Counted from the first letter of the stretch, positions 31,480-42,030 are shown. The stretch is 64,000 nt of DNA from Leishmania martiniquensis (GCF_017916325.1 NC_090156.1:196001-260000); one strand, 5' to 3'. The notes: generated by a model not told the origin, from the sequence alone. Program-made: numbers and translations.

Positions 31480-31677
31480 CTAGTTTGAATGGCTGTATGG
31501 CGAAGAGCTTTTCCGCTGTGCTATCATATCTTTTGCGTCCCCACCCTCAGGGCTGCTGTTGCTTACGGCTCCTTTGAGTGGAATACGCCTTCCAATGAAC
31601 AATGCAGCCATTGAGGCTACCACCAGACTGGCGATCGGAAATAGCAGATCCGCGTCACTTATGAATTGAAAGTCCAT
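31480..31677 (-). CDS. Candidate 65-residue single-pass membrane protein
   Basis: A short ATG-initiated frame on the correct strand, upstream of the 30275-31207 gene. It begins MDFQFISDADLL, then has a convincing hydrophobic span (PIASLVVASMAALFIG) followed by Arg-Arg and a polar tail. Possible AG acceptors lie upstream (CCTGTAG, CCCTAG on the transcript). Third-position GC is unremarkable, so coding status is uncertain. If real it would be the first gene of the leftward unit. Confidence 0.35.
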   Translation of the reverse strand: MDFQFISDADLLFPIASLVVASMAALFIGRRIPLKGAVSNSSPEGGDAKDMIAQRKSSSPYSHSN

Positions 31678-32890
31678 CCCGAGCTATTCCCCCAGACTAG
31701 GGTTTGCTACAGGGTACAGTAAAAGCGTCAACATAAAAACCATAGTATGAAATAGTGAAACGTTAGTAAATTTAGTGAAAAAAGGGTGGATCCTGTGGCA
31801 GCTACTCGAGAGTGCAGATATTCTTCAGCCCTCCGCGGGTATCATGAATCCCGTTACCATGTCCCTCTGTGCTTCATGCAAGAGCCTGAGACAGGCTGCA
31901 GGCAATCTTTGCGAGCCAGGTCTCAGCACTGCACCGCTTTTTGCTCTCCCAGCCGACCAAATGAGATGCTATTCTTGCTCTCTGAAACTTTACTTTCCAT
32001 CGCTGTCTCATTCATCTCCCCGATCACATTACATCTGACCTGCAAGCAGCAGGAGCTACGCTTTGACTTCAGACTGCTAAACTTCACTTATTTTGCAAGC
32101 CACAATTCATTCGCAACTACTAAAGTGAAAAAAAAAAAGCAACCACTCACAACATTGCGCTTCACTATAGAAGACCGCCTCGCAACTCCTGAGAGTGCAA
32201 TGCAAGACCATCTCTGCACCATCGCAACTTTGAAAACCTCGGAGCGTCTCGAGTCCAAGCCAGCGCCCAAGCAGCCATTCAGAGAAACCGCCAAAACAAC
32301 GTCCTTGAAGCAAGGCCTGGAAGCCTTCCATGATCGAGGTAGTGGGTACCAGCGCTATCAGATGAAGAAGTCACCATTCGAGAACTTCAGCACATGATGC
32401 TACAATTAAGTGAAGACCGGTCGGAACCCTTGCAGAAGTCTCTGAGCCATTAGTGCTCAGAAAGCAACCCCACCCCCACTGCCAGCACCTGCTCGTCTGA
32501 CACATCCACGACTGGCCATCTCTAAGAGTACTGAAGTGCCTCGCACTGATTCCTACGGTTGCAAGCAAACTAAAACAGCGCGTTCTCCCCTCCTTTTTGT
32601 GGTATAGACACACTTCATGCAGATCTTTCCCCGCCTGCCAGAAGGAACAGAGTCCGCTAAAATCGAGTGCGCGCCCGCTACGCTCTCTTTCGTTTCAACG
32701 CGAAAACAACGCAACCAGGCTCCCAAGCCCTCCCCGACCTCTAATCCACCCCCATCCGCCCTCCCTTTGAGCACCTTCCCATACGTAAAAACTCCGTTCA
32801 CCTTCGTTGTTCACGTACCTTCACACCTATTCAAACTATCTGACCTCTGCTCTTACTCCACGTGTCGCTTTCTCTGCGGAACACAAGCAC
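31678..32890. other. Left arm of the strand-switch region
   Basis: No gene is supported. This arm is AT-richer than the surroundings, with scattered A runs (for example about 32127-32138). A plus-strand frame at 31786-32397 exists but has no ATG-linked domain or codon bias. Confidence 0.5.
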
Positions 32891-33375
32891 CACTGCAATG
32901 TAGCCCCACCCCTGCCACACACGGACCATCGTTCCGCGGGGCGAAGCAGCCGTGCACACGCGTGCCGCAGCCATGCGCCAGCGCACCCCACCGGAGCACG
33001 ACCCCCGCCGCGCAGGCTACCCACACGGAATCCACGTATGCCGCCCCCCTGCACGCCGGCCACCACGCGGCGCGACTCCCTGAGGGGCGGCGCACGCTCC
33101 CCAGACCAGTAGGCGGGTCTGACGGGCGGGAGGGACACGTCCAAGCAACACAGGCGCCTCGCCCATCGTATGGGTGGCGCAAGCCTGCCCCCTGTCGCGG
33201 GCCGCGGTGGAACAACGCCATCTAGCATCTGACGGCCGGCACCAGTAGCCATGCATCGCTCTGGCCTCCCTACGCCGTCGGCAGCTGACCCAATCATCCA
33301 CCCTTAGCTCCCCGGCACTGGCAGGGGATAGGGGAGCACCTGGCGTCTCCTCGGGGGGAGTGGGGCACCGGACCC
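32891..33375 (-). mobile_element. SIDER2-like retroposon, copy B, cut off at the composition boundary
   Basis: Nearly identical to copy A: both share CACTGCAATGTAGCCCC at the left, and few differences were seen (for example CAATCATCC instead of CAATCGTCC near 33291-33299). The match stops at about 33375 after GGACCC, so about 46 bases of the conserved end present in copies A and C are missing. They are replaced at once by the unusual G/C-skewed sequence. Confidence 0.68.
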
Positions 33376-36300
33376 CTGGGGTACCGCGCCCGGGGGCTTT
33401 TTTCCTTTAGGTTGGGAAGCTTAGTCAAAAGTTGCATCCTAACCTTTTCTTTTCGGCCGACGCAAAATCATAAAGGCGTTCGAAATCCGCTGGCGAGGCG
33501 TAGGAATTCACCCGGGCAGCGTAGGCAGGTTAAAGGCGCGGCTTGGAAAAGAAGCGCGCAGAGGAACTTCCCAAGCACCGTGCAGCAGCGCAAAACAAAG
33601 AGAGCCTAAAGACTACAAAACAACAGCATTCGGGGGGGGGAAGTAGTACGATTTGCCGGATCGGTTGAAGTTGTGCATTTAACCCCCCCCCGCACAGGCA
33701 CACACGAGAGCACCCGCGACCCACCGCGGTTAAGTTTCAGCCCTCCCCAAATGCTGCGGAGAAGTCCGTGAGAGTACAAGAGTGCCATCGCACGTTCTGA
33801 CTTGAGAGGAGGCCCAAAGATGACTTCCGATAAGTGTTGAAGAGGACTATGTCACTTAGGTGTGCTTGTGCGAAAGGCGCGCCTTAACGAGCGGCATTGG
33901 TGTGGATAGAAAAGTGGGGTGCTGGATGCGTTTTCCATTAACTTATTACCAGCACCAGAAGATCCCGCAACGACACCCACGCCGCAACGCCCCCACCCCC
34001 TTACAGCATAGCCATTTCTAGCCCCGAGAGCACCAAGAATAAGGGGCTACAGCCGCTCCCCCGGAACGCCCCCGAAAGCGGGAACCCCCACACACCCTTT
34101 AAGTAGCCCCCGGGGGCGCGGCCAGCCCCTAAGCGAGAACCGGCTGGTATTTCTTAAAAAAGGAGAAAAACGCCACGAGGCCCCCACAACAAAAAGGCCC
34201 CCCACACACAGAAGGCTAAAAAACGCCCGGCCCCAACAGAAGCTATAGGCGACCGCGCGCGCCCCCACAAGCAGCGCTCTGGCAAAGGGCACAAAGACAC
34301 ATGCGGATCCAGAAGGAAAGGGGCCGCGCGGCGGCTTACCACAAAAAACGCCTCACTTCTGGTTGGGCAAAAGTCAAAAAGGAGTCCCTGGGTCTTTTCT
34401 CTGAGCCAGATCACGGCAAAGACCTTTCTTAGTAAGACCCCCTAAGTCGCTATACTGGCCCCCTCCTCTGTGGCAAAAAAAGGCCGCCCAGGGCCGCGCG
34501 GCGTGGGCCGCTTCCCCCCTGTCTGTTGGTTTGCCGCCGGCTTTCGTTTTGCTAAGGTTGGCCCCCAACCACTGCGCCCCGCGACAAAAAGCGAGCACTG
34601 GCCAATACAAAAGTACAGCCAAGAGACACCTTCGGGGAACAGCTGAAGGCGCTGCCGAAACGCGCCCCGGGAAGCAAGAGCACCCGCCGCACATATTTGG
34701 CACGTAAAAAACAGCACCCCCAGCGCAGCTCCGCTAAGAAATGCCTTGCGCGATGGCGGCCTCCTCGGGTTGCGCTGGGCTTTTGGAGCCCTCGCTAGCG
34801 CTTGCGCGCGCGCCGGGTGGGAGTTGGCAGAGCGCGCCCCCACGCTTTTGGCCCTCCCCCAAGCACCCCCTTCCCTTTTCTTAGAAAGGCGCATTTCGCA
34901 AGCAAGGCGCCAGGGCCCTACCAGCCCCGTTTCCCTGGCAGCCCTTCCACGGACTATGCGCAGTGCCTTTAGGCACAGAAAAAATCCAGCTTTTCCACAG
35001 CTTTAGAGAAGTGGTAAGGCTTGCCGGCCGCCAGCCACCCCCCAGCACACATGCACGCAAAAAGCCGCCCCCAAACGCCGCGCCCGCCCCGTCCGTTTTC
35101 CCCTGGCTTTGTGCGGGGCATAAAAAACCTTGCGGGGCGCAGAAAAAAACGCGCCAACCAACCGCCCCACGCCAGCAGTGCACCAGACGCCCCGCCCCCC
35201 TGAAATTTCACTTCGCACCGCCCATGGTTTTGCTTTAGCCACTTTTCTTGAATCTTTTTTCATCCACATATAAAGCCGCAGGGCGACGCGTTTAGTCTCC
35301 GTTGTTTTACAAAGCCCAGAATTAATTATAAGAAAGCATGCCCACACTTTTGCAAGAGCCTAAAGCCAAACCCCGTTTTCTTTCTCCAGGAACAAATGAA
35401 AAAACCCAAAAGCCTTTTCCAGCTTTCAGAACTGGCTGTTTCGATAATGCGCGCGAGATTTTAGCAACTGTGTGCCCTTGGATCGTCCACAAACGCAGGC
35501 GGCCGGGCAGCGCTGTTCCAAAATGGGGGTCCGAAGAAGGTTTTTTTTGAGCAGCTTTTGCTTAGTAGGGAAATGGGCGTCCCGAAGAACCCTGGCCCTA
35601 GCCATGGCCTCGGCCCTTTAGCGCGCACCCCTCGGGAACAAAAGCCGTCGCGCGCCTCGTTATTTTTTTTTTAGGGGGGCTGCCGGGGGGCTTGCTCCCC
35701 GCTTCAATTAAAAAGCGGAAAAGTAGGGCGGCCATCAAGAGAAAAGCACTACGCCGAGGGCCCCGCAGCCCAACGCCCGCAAGTCGTTTTTCCTCAACAA
35801 ATTTAAGTAAAAATTTTTTTCTGCACTTAAAAAAACACGCGCCATGCCCACTTTGGCTTTTGGTTGGAACCATCACGCCCGCATGTGTCTGGATAGGCTT
35901 TTCCGGTTTGGGAAATGGATGGGGCGGCTAGCCCTACAACGCCCCCGCCCCAAGCATAAAAATCACAAGGATGCCAGGCCCGGCGTTTTAACGAAAAGAA
36001 CGGAGGACCCGCCAAGCGCATTTGCGGGCAGGCATTTTTTTTACCCTGGAGGCACCCACAAAAGAGCGTGTAAATGTTTTTGAAATTCCGTTACGCGCTT
36101 AAAATGGCCAGGCCGCGCGCTGAATGGTCCTCTTCCGTGGCTGGCGGCGTGGGTGTTCGCAGGCGGCCTCCTCAAGGCGCGCCCCGCTAGGCGCGAGGCG
36201 CGTAAAGCCAGGTTTGTTGGATGTTAGCTTGGCCTTCTGGGCAAAGGTTTTTCCTGCAACCAGTGCCTCGGGTAAAACTTCTGCCAATTTGTACAAAAAA

Positions 36301-37995
36301 AAGCGCTATGCGTAGCTTGGCGCAAGTGCAGGCTGGGGCGTTTGCCGCTTGGCGGCCCTCTGGGCCGCGCCTGGTTTAAGCCTTCTCGCCTGGCACGCCC
36401 GCTTTGGGGCGCCGCCGCCAAACCCAACTAAAAAGGCGCTTTTTGTTTGCTTGCTTTTGTAGTCAATGAGAGAAATGGCGGAGCCGCGGGCAAGCGCCAG
36501 CTCTTGTTTTCCTTTGCCGCAGGGGCACAATTGCCGTCTTCCCGCCCCCCGGCTTATTTCGAGGAGAGGGGCTTTGGTGATTAAGGTGTGGGGAAATGCG
36601 GGCGACCGGCAACGTTTTTCGCTAACGGGCGGGTCGAGGGGGGCTGTTCTGCAGCATTCCGTGGATGTGAAATGGGGTCGGCAATCCGTAAAGCGGGTGG
36701 GGTTTGTGAAAGTGGGTATGCTTTTACGGGGGCTGGCGCCGGTGAAAAAGGGGGTGGGGGCCGTCGCCAGCGCGAAAAAGCATACCACATGTGAAGGCTA
36801 GTGTGAAATGGCACGGCTTTTGGGCGGCGGGCGTGGGCCTTGCCTTTCTAAGGGTTTTTAGAAGTCCCTGGGGGCGGGCTGTTTTCGTAAAGTGGCGCGT
36901 CTGTGGCGGGGCAGGGTCGTGGTGCGGCTTTTCTGGGGGGTCAAAGGGATGTCTGCGGATAAGAAATGCCCCTTCGAGGCCACCCAAGCTTTTTTTTTTG
37001 CGTCCCCATTGCGAAAGCGTTCTGGGAAGAAGAAACCTATAAACGCATCAGATTGATGCGGGGGGAGTTTGCTGCAAGAAGTTGCGGCATGGCTGACGTG
37101 CAAACCCCATTTTCCTGTCGGGTAAAGGTGCTTGTGCCGGGTTGTATTTGGCGGCATGGCGTGGGGCTTCCGGGAAAGGTTGGCGGGTGGAGGGGCCGGC
37201 CCCGAAAGGTTTCTGTTTCGCAGCAAGGCGGGTTGGGGTCGCAGACTCTGAAAGGGCAACGCATCAAGGGAAAGCTGGGCTCTAGTGCTGGTTTTTCCAA
37301 AGGTGATTCTTTCTTGTGTGTATGGGGCCCTTCTTTGTGATGAAGTAAGAAAGGCCTTCCGCTTTGGCGCCGGCCGCGTTTGTTTGGCTCTTTGGTGCTC
37401 GTGGGAATTGTTTTTGAAGTGCTTAGAAGGCTCCCTCGTAGTGGGCGTTGCTGGCCTGCAACGTATTTTGTGGATTCGCTGTTTCGGCTATTTCGCTTGT
37501 AGGGGTTTTCTCTCGGGTGGGGTGGGGGCCCCTTGTGATTAAAGGCGACGCCCTTGGCGGGGCGAAAGGTGGGGGGGGGCGCCCCACCGCTTTCCTGCTT
37601 GGCAGAAGGTCGCAAAAGGATCTCTTGCTGGAAAGGGTGTTGGTGTGTGTGTCTGTTGGGGGGGGGTGTTCCTCTTGCCGCCCACCCTTTTCACGCAGGT
37701 GATCGCCAGCACCTTCGGTTGATCCTTGGGCCAAAGTAATGGTCGAAAGCTGTGCCAATGGCGCAAATGCTGTTCTGTAAATGCGGTGGTACGGGGCGCG
37801 AAGGTTACAGTGGAAACTGGGTCGGCGCGCGGTAGATGCGAGACTTTGGTACATGAAGAGGTTTGCTTCGAGTTTTTGAGCTGTGCAATGGCCGAGCGCG
37901 CCGGCACCGCAGCGCATGTGTCGTATTCCCCGGGCTCATTCTTGTTTTCGACCTTCATGTTTCTTTGGTGTGACATGCTTGATCTACGTGCAGGA
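33376..37995. other. Compositionally distinct, gene-free island with opposing G/C skew
   Basis: A 4.6 kb block with mixed G/C runs and A/T runs and almost none of the CT and GT repeats seen elsewhere. On the plus strand the left part is C-rich (35041-35100: 30 C, 11 G) and the right part G-rich (36721-36780: 13 C, 27 G), changing at about 36.4-36.6 kb. Open frames are short, have no domains and are not shared between strands. No repeat copies or known RNA genes were found by eye. Being G-rich on the non-template strand in both directions fits divergent transcription start sites. Confidence 0.7.
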
Positions 37996-38379
37996 GGGTA
38001 AAGAAGGGTTCTTGCTAGCCGCTCTTCACAGCTTGCGGGACTCTGTGTGACCGCTCAATCCTGAGATGCTTACTCTCCCTCTGATTATCACGGCTGGTAT
38101 TTTGACAGTTGCATGACTATATCGAAAACGAAGCCATGGGCAGATGTGCACACATCGAACTCATGCGCCGTTGCCTGCTTGCAGCGCCAATGAAACATTT
38201 GCAGCACCAAAGCCGAGTTGGCAGGCAGCGTTGGTCCGCCAATGTGTACAACTACAGGTGTGGTTAAAGGGACCTTATCTAATCTATGCGTTGACTATAT
38301 GCCCCTTGTACTCCCTATTCATGAATTTTATTCTATAACAAGTAATTATTAGTCATTGCATAGTACCCAATTTGCTTTC
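37996..38379. other. Upstream flank of the first rightward gene
   Basis: Composition returns to ordinary, somewhat AT-rich sequence after about 38.0 kb. Pyrimidine-rich patches (for example 38071-38082) could guide trans-splicing of the transferase-like mRNA. Confidence 0.4.
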
Positions 38380-39522
38380 ATGCATGCCACCTACTTGCGA
38401 AGGGTGACTCGGCACTTTTGCGAGGAGAAAGGAGAAAAATTCGATATTGTGGAGGAGGTTAGTCAGGCAAGTCAGGCCACGGATGTGCGCCATCTCGTAC
38501 CATTGACAAAAGCCTGCATTCAGCACTTTTCAAGGTTTTTGCCACCGGTAAAAAATGAAGGTGATCTGGAAGCCCTGCCTGACAGGTTGAAAGGGAACGA
38601 GGAGCTTGGCTTCTCACCTTTGTTCGACCCCTCTTTGATTGACGCATGCTGCCAGCGAGGCATTTTCCCCTTGGCTATTGCGATTGGCGAAGGTATTTTC
38701 CTTTTTGCTCCAAAGCTGCACAAGGAGAGGGCGGTTTGCGCGCTTGCTGATGGTGCAGCACAGCGGAACACCATCAGTGGATTTCCCTTCTGTCAAGGCA
38801 ACGATGGAATTTTCGACAAGGATTGCCTTGGTGTGTCTCGTAAGCTCACGAAAACTCCAAACGAAAGCACCCATACGCCCTCCTTCGACATTTTCGTCAA
38901 TCGGCGTGAAGACCTGGTCGACGTTCTCACGCTAATAAGGAGACAGCATGGTGAGAATTGGCTGTGTGCGCCGCTACGAAGGTGTCTGCTTTATATGTTT
39001 TTCAACTCAACCAAGTATGCGACTAAAGTTATCGTCACAGCTATTCGGCGCCGCAAGTACAGCGGAACCCCTATCTCGGAGAACTCACCTGCTATTCAAG
39101 AGGGGGAGCTTGTTGCATGTGAAGTCGGGTATCTAGTAGGGGACATTTACACTTCCGCAACCGGCGCATACTGTATTAGCGGCGGTGGGGCTCTGCAATT
39201 GAGTGTAACTGGAGTTTGCATGAAGTCTGCCGGATGCCGCTTGTGGGATTTGGGAATGATGATGGACTACAAGCGAACTCTGCAGTGCATTTTGCTGCCT
39301 CGAAGAAAATGGCAAAATATAGTTGCAGTGCGCCACTTGAAGCCCAGCGAGCAAATTTTGAACTTTTTGCAGAACTTGGAGAAGGGCCAACCAGTGAGTG
39401 ACTTTTTGAAAACCGATGTACCGACCGCTGCGGCCGATCCGAATAGCAAGTCGCAGCGCAAGAAGCAGCTAAGGAAAGAGGCAGCTATCCAGCGAAAAAA
39501 GGAGAGAAAAATGACTAGCTGA
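38380..39522 (+). CDS. Leucyl/phenylalanyl-tRNA-protein transferase (Aat)-like protein
   Basis: A 380-residue protein from the first ATG; the frame extends 24 bases further only from a TTG. It resembles bacterial Aat, which moves Leu or Phe from tRNA to N-terminal Lys/Arg of proteins (N-degron pathway). Visible matches are RGIFP (93-97), a central block around NWL (193-195), GELVACEVGYLVG (242-254) with the following Gly-rich turn, and CRLWDLGMMMD...LPRRK (286-310), which aligns without gaps to the Aat C-terminal core as I recall it. The catalytic-site Asp is kept (Asp290), but the Gln two residues later is Gly292. An insertion of about 55 residues (near 115-170) and a Lys-rich tail are extra. 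It may be a divergent or non-canonical enzyme. Confidence 0.72.
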   Translation: MHATYLRRVTRHFCEEKGEKFDIVEEVSQASQATDVRHLVPLTKACIQHFSRFLPPVKNEGDLEALPDRLKGNEELGFSPLFDPSLIDACCQRGIFPLAIAIGEGIFLFAPKLHKERAVCALADGAAQRNTISGFPFCQGNDGIFDKDCLGVSRKLTKTPNESTHTPSFDIFVNRREDLVDVLTLIRRQHGENWLCAPLRRCLLYMFFNSTKYATKVIVTAIRRRKYSGTPISENSPAIQEGELVACEVGYLVGDIYTSATGAYCISGGGALQLSVTGVCMKSAGCRLWDLGMMMDYKRTLQCILLPRRKWQNIVAVRHLKPSEQILNFLQNLEKGQPVSDFLKTDVPTAAADPNSKSQRKKQLRKEAAIQRKKERKMTS

Positions 39523-39911
39523 TCTCGAGACGTGGTCGGTTGCTTGTCTTTCAACGATCTGGCAAAAGATAGGGTGGTTTCATACTAGCTAGGTGCGCCG
39601 CATATAGCTCCTCCATGAGGCAACAGAGAAAAAAGAGCACTCAGAAATAATGAAGACTGTAGCTACCGCTGTCTTTATTCTATGTCCAATGCTTCTGCTT
39701 AGGAGGGGCTGACGTGCGCCTCAATGGAATGCAATTTCGATGAATTCTTTGCGAAAATCTTTTCGCGTCAGTCTTTTCGCTTTATGTTTCACCATCTCTT
39801 CTTATTCCGCTTCTTCAATTTTTTCTACCTTTCTGGTATTTTTTTCACGCTGCCAAATGCGAACATTCCTTTGCGTTGTGATCACATCTTTGCACGATTC
39901 AGGTGACAATC
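39523..39911. other. Intergenic region upstream of eL36
   Basis: No gene. It contains a strong pyrimidine tract at about 39790-39850 leading to the splice acceptor at 39901-39902. Confidence 0.5.
39901..39902 (+). promoter_or_regulatory. Probable spliced-leader acceptor AG for eL36
   Basis: The AG ends GATTCAG, about 10 bases before the eL36 ATG and after a long T/C-rich tract. It is the last AG before the ATG and gives a very short 5' UTR, as is usual for ribosomal protein mRNAs. Confidence 0.6.
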
Positions 39912-40229
39912 ATGTCTGCACCTACTCCTCGCACCGGCATCATTGCCGGCTTTAACAAAGGCCATGTGACGACCCGCCGCCCACGCCAGCCGTCCCCCAA
40001 CGACCGCTTTGCCGTGCCTCACAAGCGCCTGCGCGCTGTGAAAGCTATCATAGCTGATTTAGTAGGCTTTTCCCCACTGGAGAAGCGCGTGCAGGAGTTT
40101 CTGCGTGTTGGCAAGGAGAAGCGCGCCTTGAAGTACTGCAAGAAGCGTCTTGGCGATTTTACTGCAGCCAAGAAGAAGCGCGCAAAGATGGAGGAGGCGC
40201 TCCGCCACGCGACCAAGAAGCACCATTAA
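39912..40229 (+). CDS. RPL36: 60S ribosomal protein eL36
   Basis: A 105-residue, highly basic ribosomal protein of the large subunit. The start MSAPTPRTGIIAGFNKGH is typical of eL36, with the conserved core KGHVTTRRPRQP and RVQEFLRVGKEKRALKYCKKRLG, and a basic C-terminus ending KKHH. An upstream ACG-type extension of three codons is ignored because the ATG at 39912 follows directly after the splice acceptor. Length matches the family (about 105). Confidence 0.97.
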   Translation: MSAPTPRTGIIAGFNKGHVTTRRPRQPSPNDRFAVPHKRLRAVKAIIADLVGFSPLEKRVQEFLRVGKEKRALKYCKKRLGDFTAAKKKRAKMEEALRHATKKHH

Positions 40230-40541
40230 GGTGCTCAGAAGCTGTCATCACTTCTTTCTACTTTTGCAAAGAATCATCAAAGAAACAGAAAGCAGTAGGG
40301 AAAAAAGGCTTGAAAAGCTGTGCGATCGCAAACAGGTGATATGAGTACCTTTGCCATCTCCGCGTAGTTCTCGTAGATTGTCGCCATCAATTTCGTGATG
40401 ATGCCAGTGGCTAATATTCTATCCTCTATAATTCACCCTTCCTGTCTCTATCCTTTCGCAAACCACTGTCATACGTATCTGCGTCGTACAAAGCCAGCCT
40501 ACCCTTTGCCCACTCGCCAACTCAAGAGGCTTGATAAAAAG

Positions 40542-40826
40542 ATGGGAGAAAGCCCCATAATCGACCGTGATGCACTCACTGAATCACAGAAATGGTCATA
40601 TATCACGGACAACACATTGAAAATGATGAGCTTTGGATTTCTGTGCGGCGGCGCCGTTTCCATGATTGTATTTCGCTCGGTTGCGTCTCGCGCAGCCGTC
40701 ACCGCGTTTGGCACGGGTTGTGGTATCGGCAAGTCATATGTCGATACTAAGTACGTTTTAGGCCATGATATCGCTGCTGAAACAGTCTGGTCTGCACAAG
40801 TAGCACCACCGAAGAGTAGCACGTGA
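40542..40826 (+). CDS. MIC10: MICOS subunit Mic10
   Basis: A 94-residue inner mitochondrial membrane protein that bends membranes at crista junctions as part of MICOS. The start is the ATG reading MGESPIIDRD; earlier frame-matched codons are 5' UTR. After SQKWSYITDNTLK come two hairpin membrane spans. The first contains GFLCGGAVSMIVF, and the second AFGTGCGIGKSYVD, with the Gly-rich motif needed for Mic10 oligomers. Trypanosomatids have two Mic10 paralogues; I cannot tell which this is. It lies between eL36 and ATP synthase subunit c. Confidence 0.88.
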   Translation: MGESPIIDRDALTESQKWSYITDNTLKMMSFGFLCGGAVSMIVFRSVASRAAVTAFGTGCGIGKSYVDTKYVLGHDIAAETVWSAQVAPPKSST

Positions 40827-41167
40827 GTTCTCTCTTTCTGCAAACACCTTTTCTCCTTTTCCCCATTGCAACAAGCTTTCCGTAGAATTCAGTAAAAAAA
40901 AAACAAGACCGAATGCAGCATCTCACCTCTCGACTATCTGAACTGTCTCTTCACTACACACAAACTTCGTCCATAGTCTACTAAAGAGGTCTTGCATACC
41001 CTGTGGGTGCGGTCTGCTATCCGCTGTTCTTTCTGCTCACTCATGTCCTGCTTATGACTCTTTGCTACCCTCTTTTTCAATGTCTTCATCATATCGCTCC
41101 ACTACAGAGCCAGGTACTCTTCACATTCTTATTCTCTCCCCTAATCAGCCTTTCCACTTCAGCGAAA
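40827..41167. other. Intergenic region upstream of ATP synthase subunit c
   Basis: No gene. T/C-rich tracts precede AG sites at about 41147-41148 and 41161-41162, the latter six bases before the subunit c ATG. Confidence 0.5.
41161..41162 (+). promoter_or_regulatory. Probable spliced-leader acceptor AG for ATP synthase subunit c
   Basis: The AG ends CCACTTCAG after a T/C-rich run. An alternative acceptor is the AG at about 41147. Both give very short 5' UTRs. Confidence 0.5.
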
Positions 41168-41488
41168 ATGATGCGCCGTGCCATTGCCCAGCCCATCTCC
41201 CGCCGCGCGGCTGCTGCCTCCAGCGCGCTCGTGATTGCCCCTCGCAAGGCTTCTACAGTGGCGATCTCTGTCCAGGGCCTGCACTACGTCGGCACCGGTC
41301 TCGCCGCCATCGCCCTCGCTGGCGTTGGCTTGGGTATTGGGACCATCTTCGGCTGCCTGCTCATCTCCTGCGCTCGCCAGCCTAACCTGACCAAGATGCT
41401 ATTCAACTACGCCATTCTCGGCTTCGCCCTGACGGAGGCCATTGGCCTATTCGCGCTGATGCTCGCTTTTCTCATGCTCTTCTCTTAG
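41168..41488 (+). CDS. Mitochondrial ATP synthase subunit c (lipid-binding protein)
   Basis: A 106-residue precursor of the c-ring subunit of the mitochondrial F1Fo ATP synthase. The first 30 or so residues ([19 protein letters not shown]...) are a typical Arg-rich mitochondrial presequence. The mature part has two membrane helices joined by the conserved polar loop ARQP (69-72). The first is the Gly/Ala-rich glycine-zipper helix. The second carries the proton-binding Glu90 ([12 protein letters not shown]). The frame extends upstream to 41003, but the ATG after the splice acceptor is preferred. Confidence 0.96.
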   Translation: MMRRAIAQPISRRAAAASSALVIAPRKASTVAISVQGLHYVGTGLAAIALAGVGLGIGTIFGCLLISCARQPNLTKMLFNYAILGFALTEAIGLFALMLAFLMLFS

Positions 41489-42030
41489 AGTGCCTGCAAA
41501 GCGTTCCGACGGATTCTACTATCGTCTCGTGTGTGCGAAAAATTTAGGACTTTTTCGTTTGGTGTCTTGTCACGTAATGCCCCTTTCTCACGGTCAAATG
41601 AATTGATATGTAGCTCTACTTAGTGGACGGGAAAACAACAACAGCGAAGGCAGGGGACTAAAGAGTGGATGCCAATATTCCTCTGGAAGTAGTTAATGAC
41701 GCTATTTCATTTTGTAAAAAAAAATGGCACATATCAGTTCTGGCGGGTAGTGAGCGGCTCGATAGAGGCTGCAGAGTACCTCCAGTGATGCGGTACGGCG
41801 TTGGCCTGTCTACAGTATGCATAGATGTTGAAAGGTCACTGTGCTCTTGTCATCTTTGCGCCTCTCATACAATCGCTCTTTTTGCCTTTCTAGAAAAATA
41901 GGGCACAGAGGGATAGGACTGCGAAGGAGAGGAACATGCTTGCCTGCCCAAGAACAACTACGCTCTTTTCATCTCTCTCCCCCTTCTCTCCCTTCTATTC
42001 ATGCTGCCACTAATAGATCGGACATAGTGT
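41489..42030. other. Intergenic region
   Basis: No gene is accepted. A 78-residue frame (41665-41901) shows no domain and poor codon bias. A pyrimidine-rich stretch near 41961-41999 probably serves the next gene. Confidence 0.45.

Larger units (their letters stand above)
31208..38379. promoter_or_regulatory. Divergent strand-switch region (probable bidirectional transcription start)
   Basis: All genes to the left run leftward and all to the right run rightward, so two polycistronic units should start here. In trypanosomatids such regions carry RNA polymerase II initiation, acetylated H3 and variant histones, and can coincide with replication origins. No discrete promoter motif is visible. 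The inner 4.6 kb has an odd composition and is listed separately. Confidence 0.8.

Noticed and set aside
31786..32397. 203-residue plus-strand frame in the left arm of the strand switch
   Set aside because: Wrong strand for this arm, no domain, no codon bias; reads like chance sequence.
34442..34894. 150-residue minus-strand frame inside the skewed island
   Set aside because: Composition-driven (Ala/Arg/Lys-rich), no homology recognised and no conserved pattern; similar chance frames occur on the other strand.
33376..37995. Island as maxicircle (mitochondrial) pre-edited DNA
   Set aside because: Overall GC is too high, and neither the AT-rich maxicircle genes nor typical T-deficient G/A blocks are seen.
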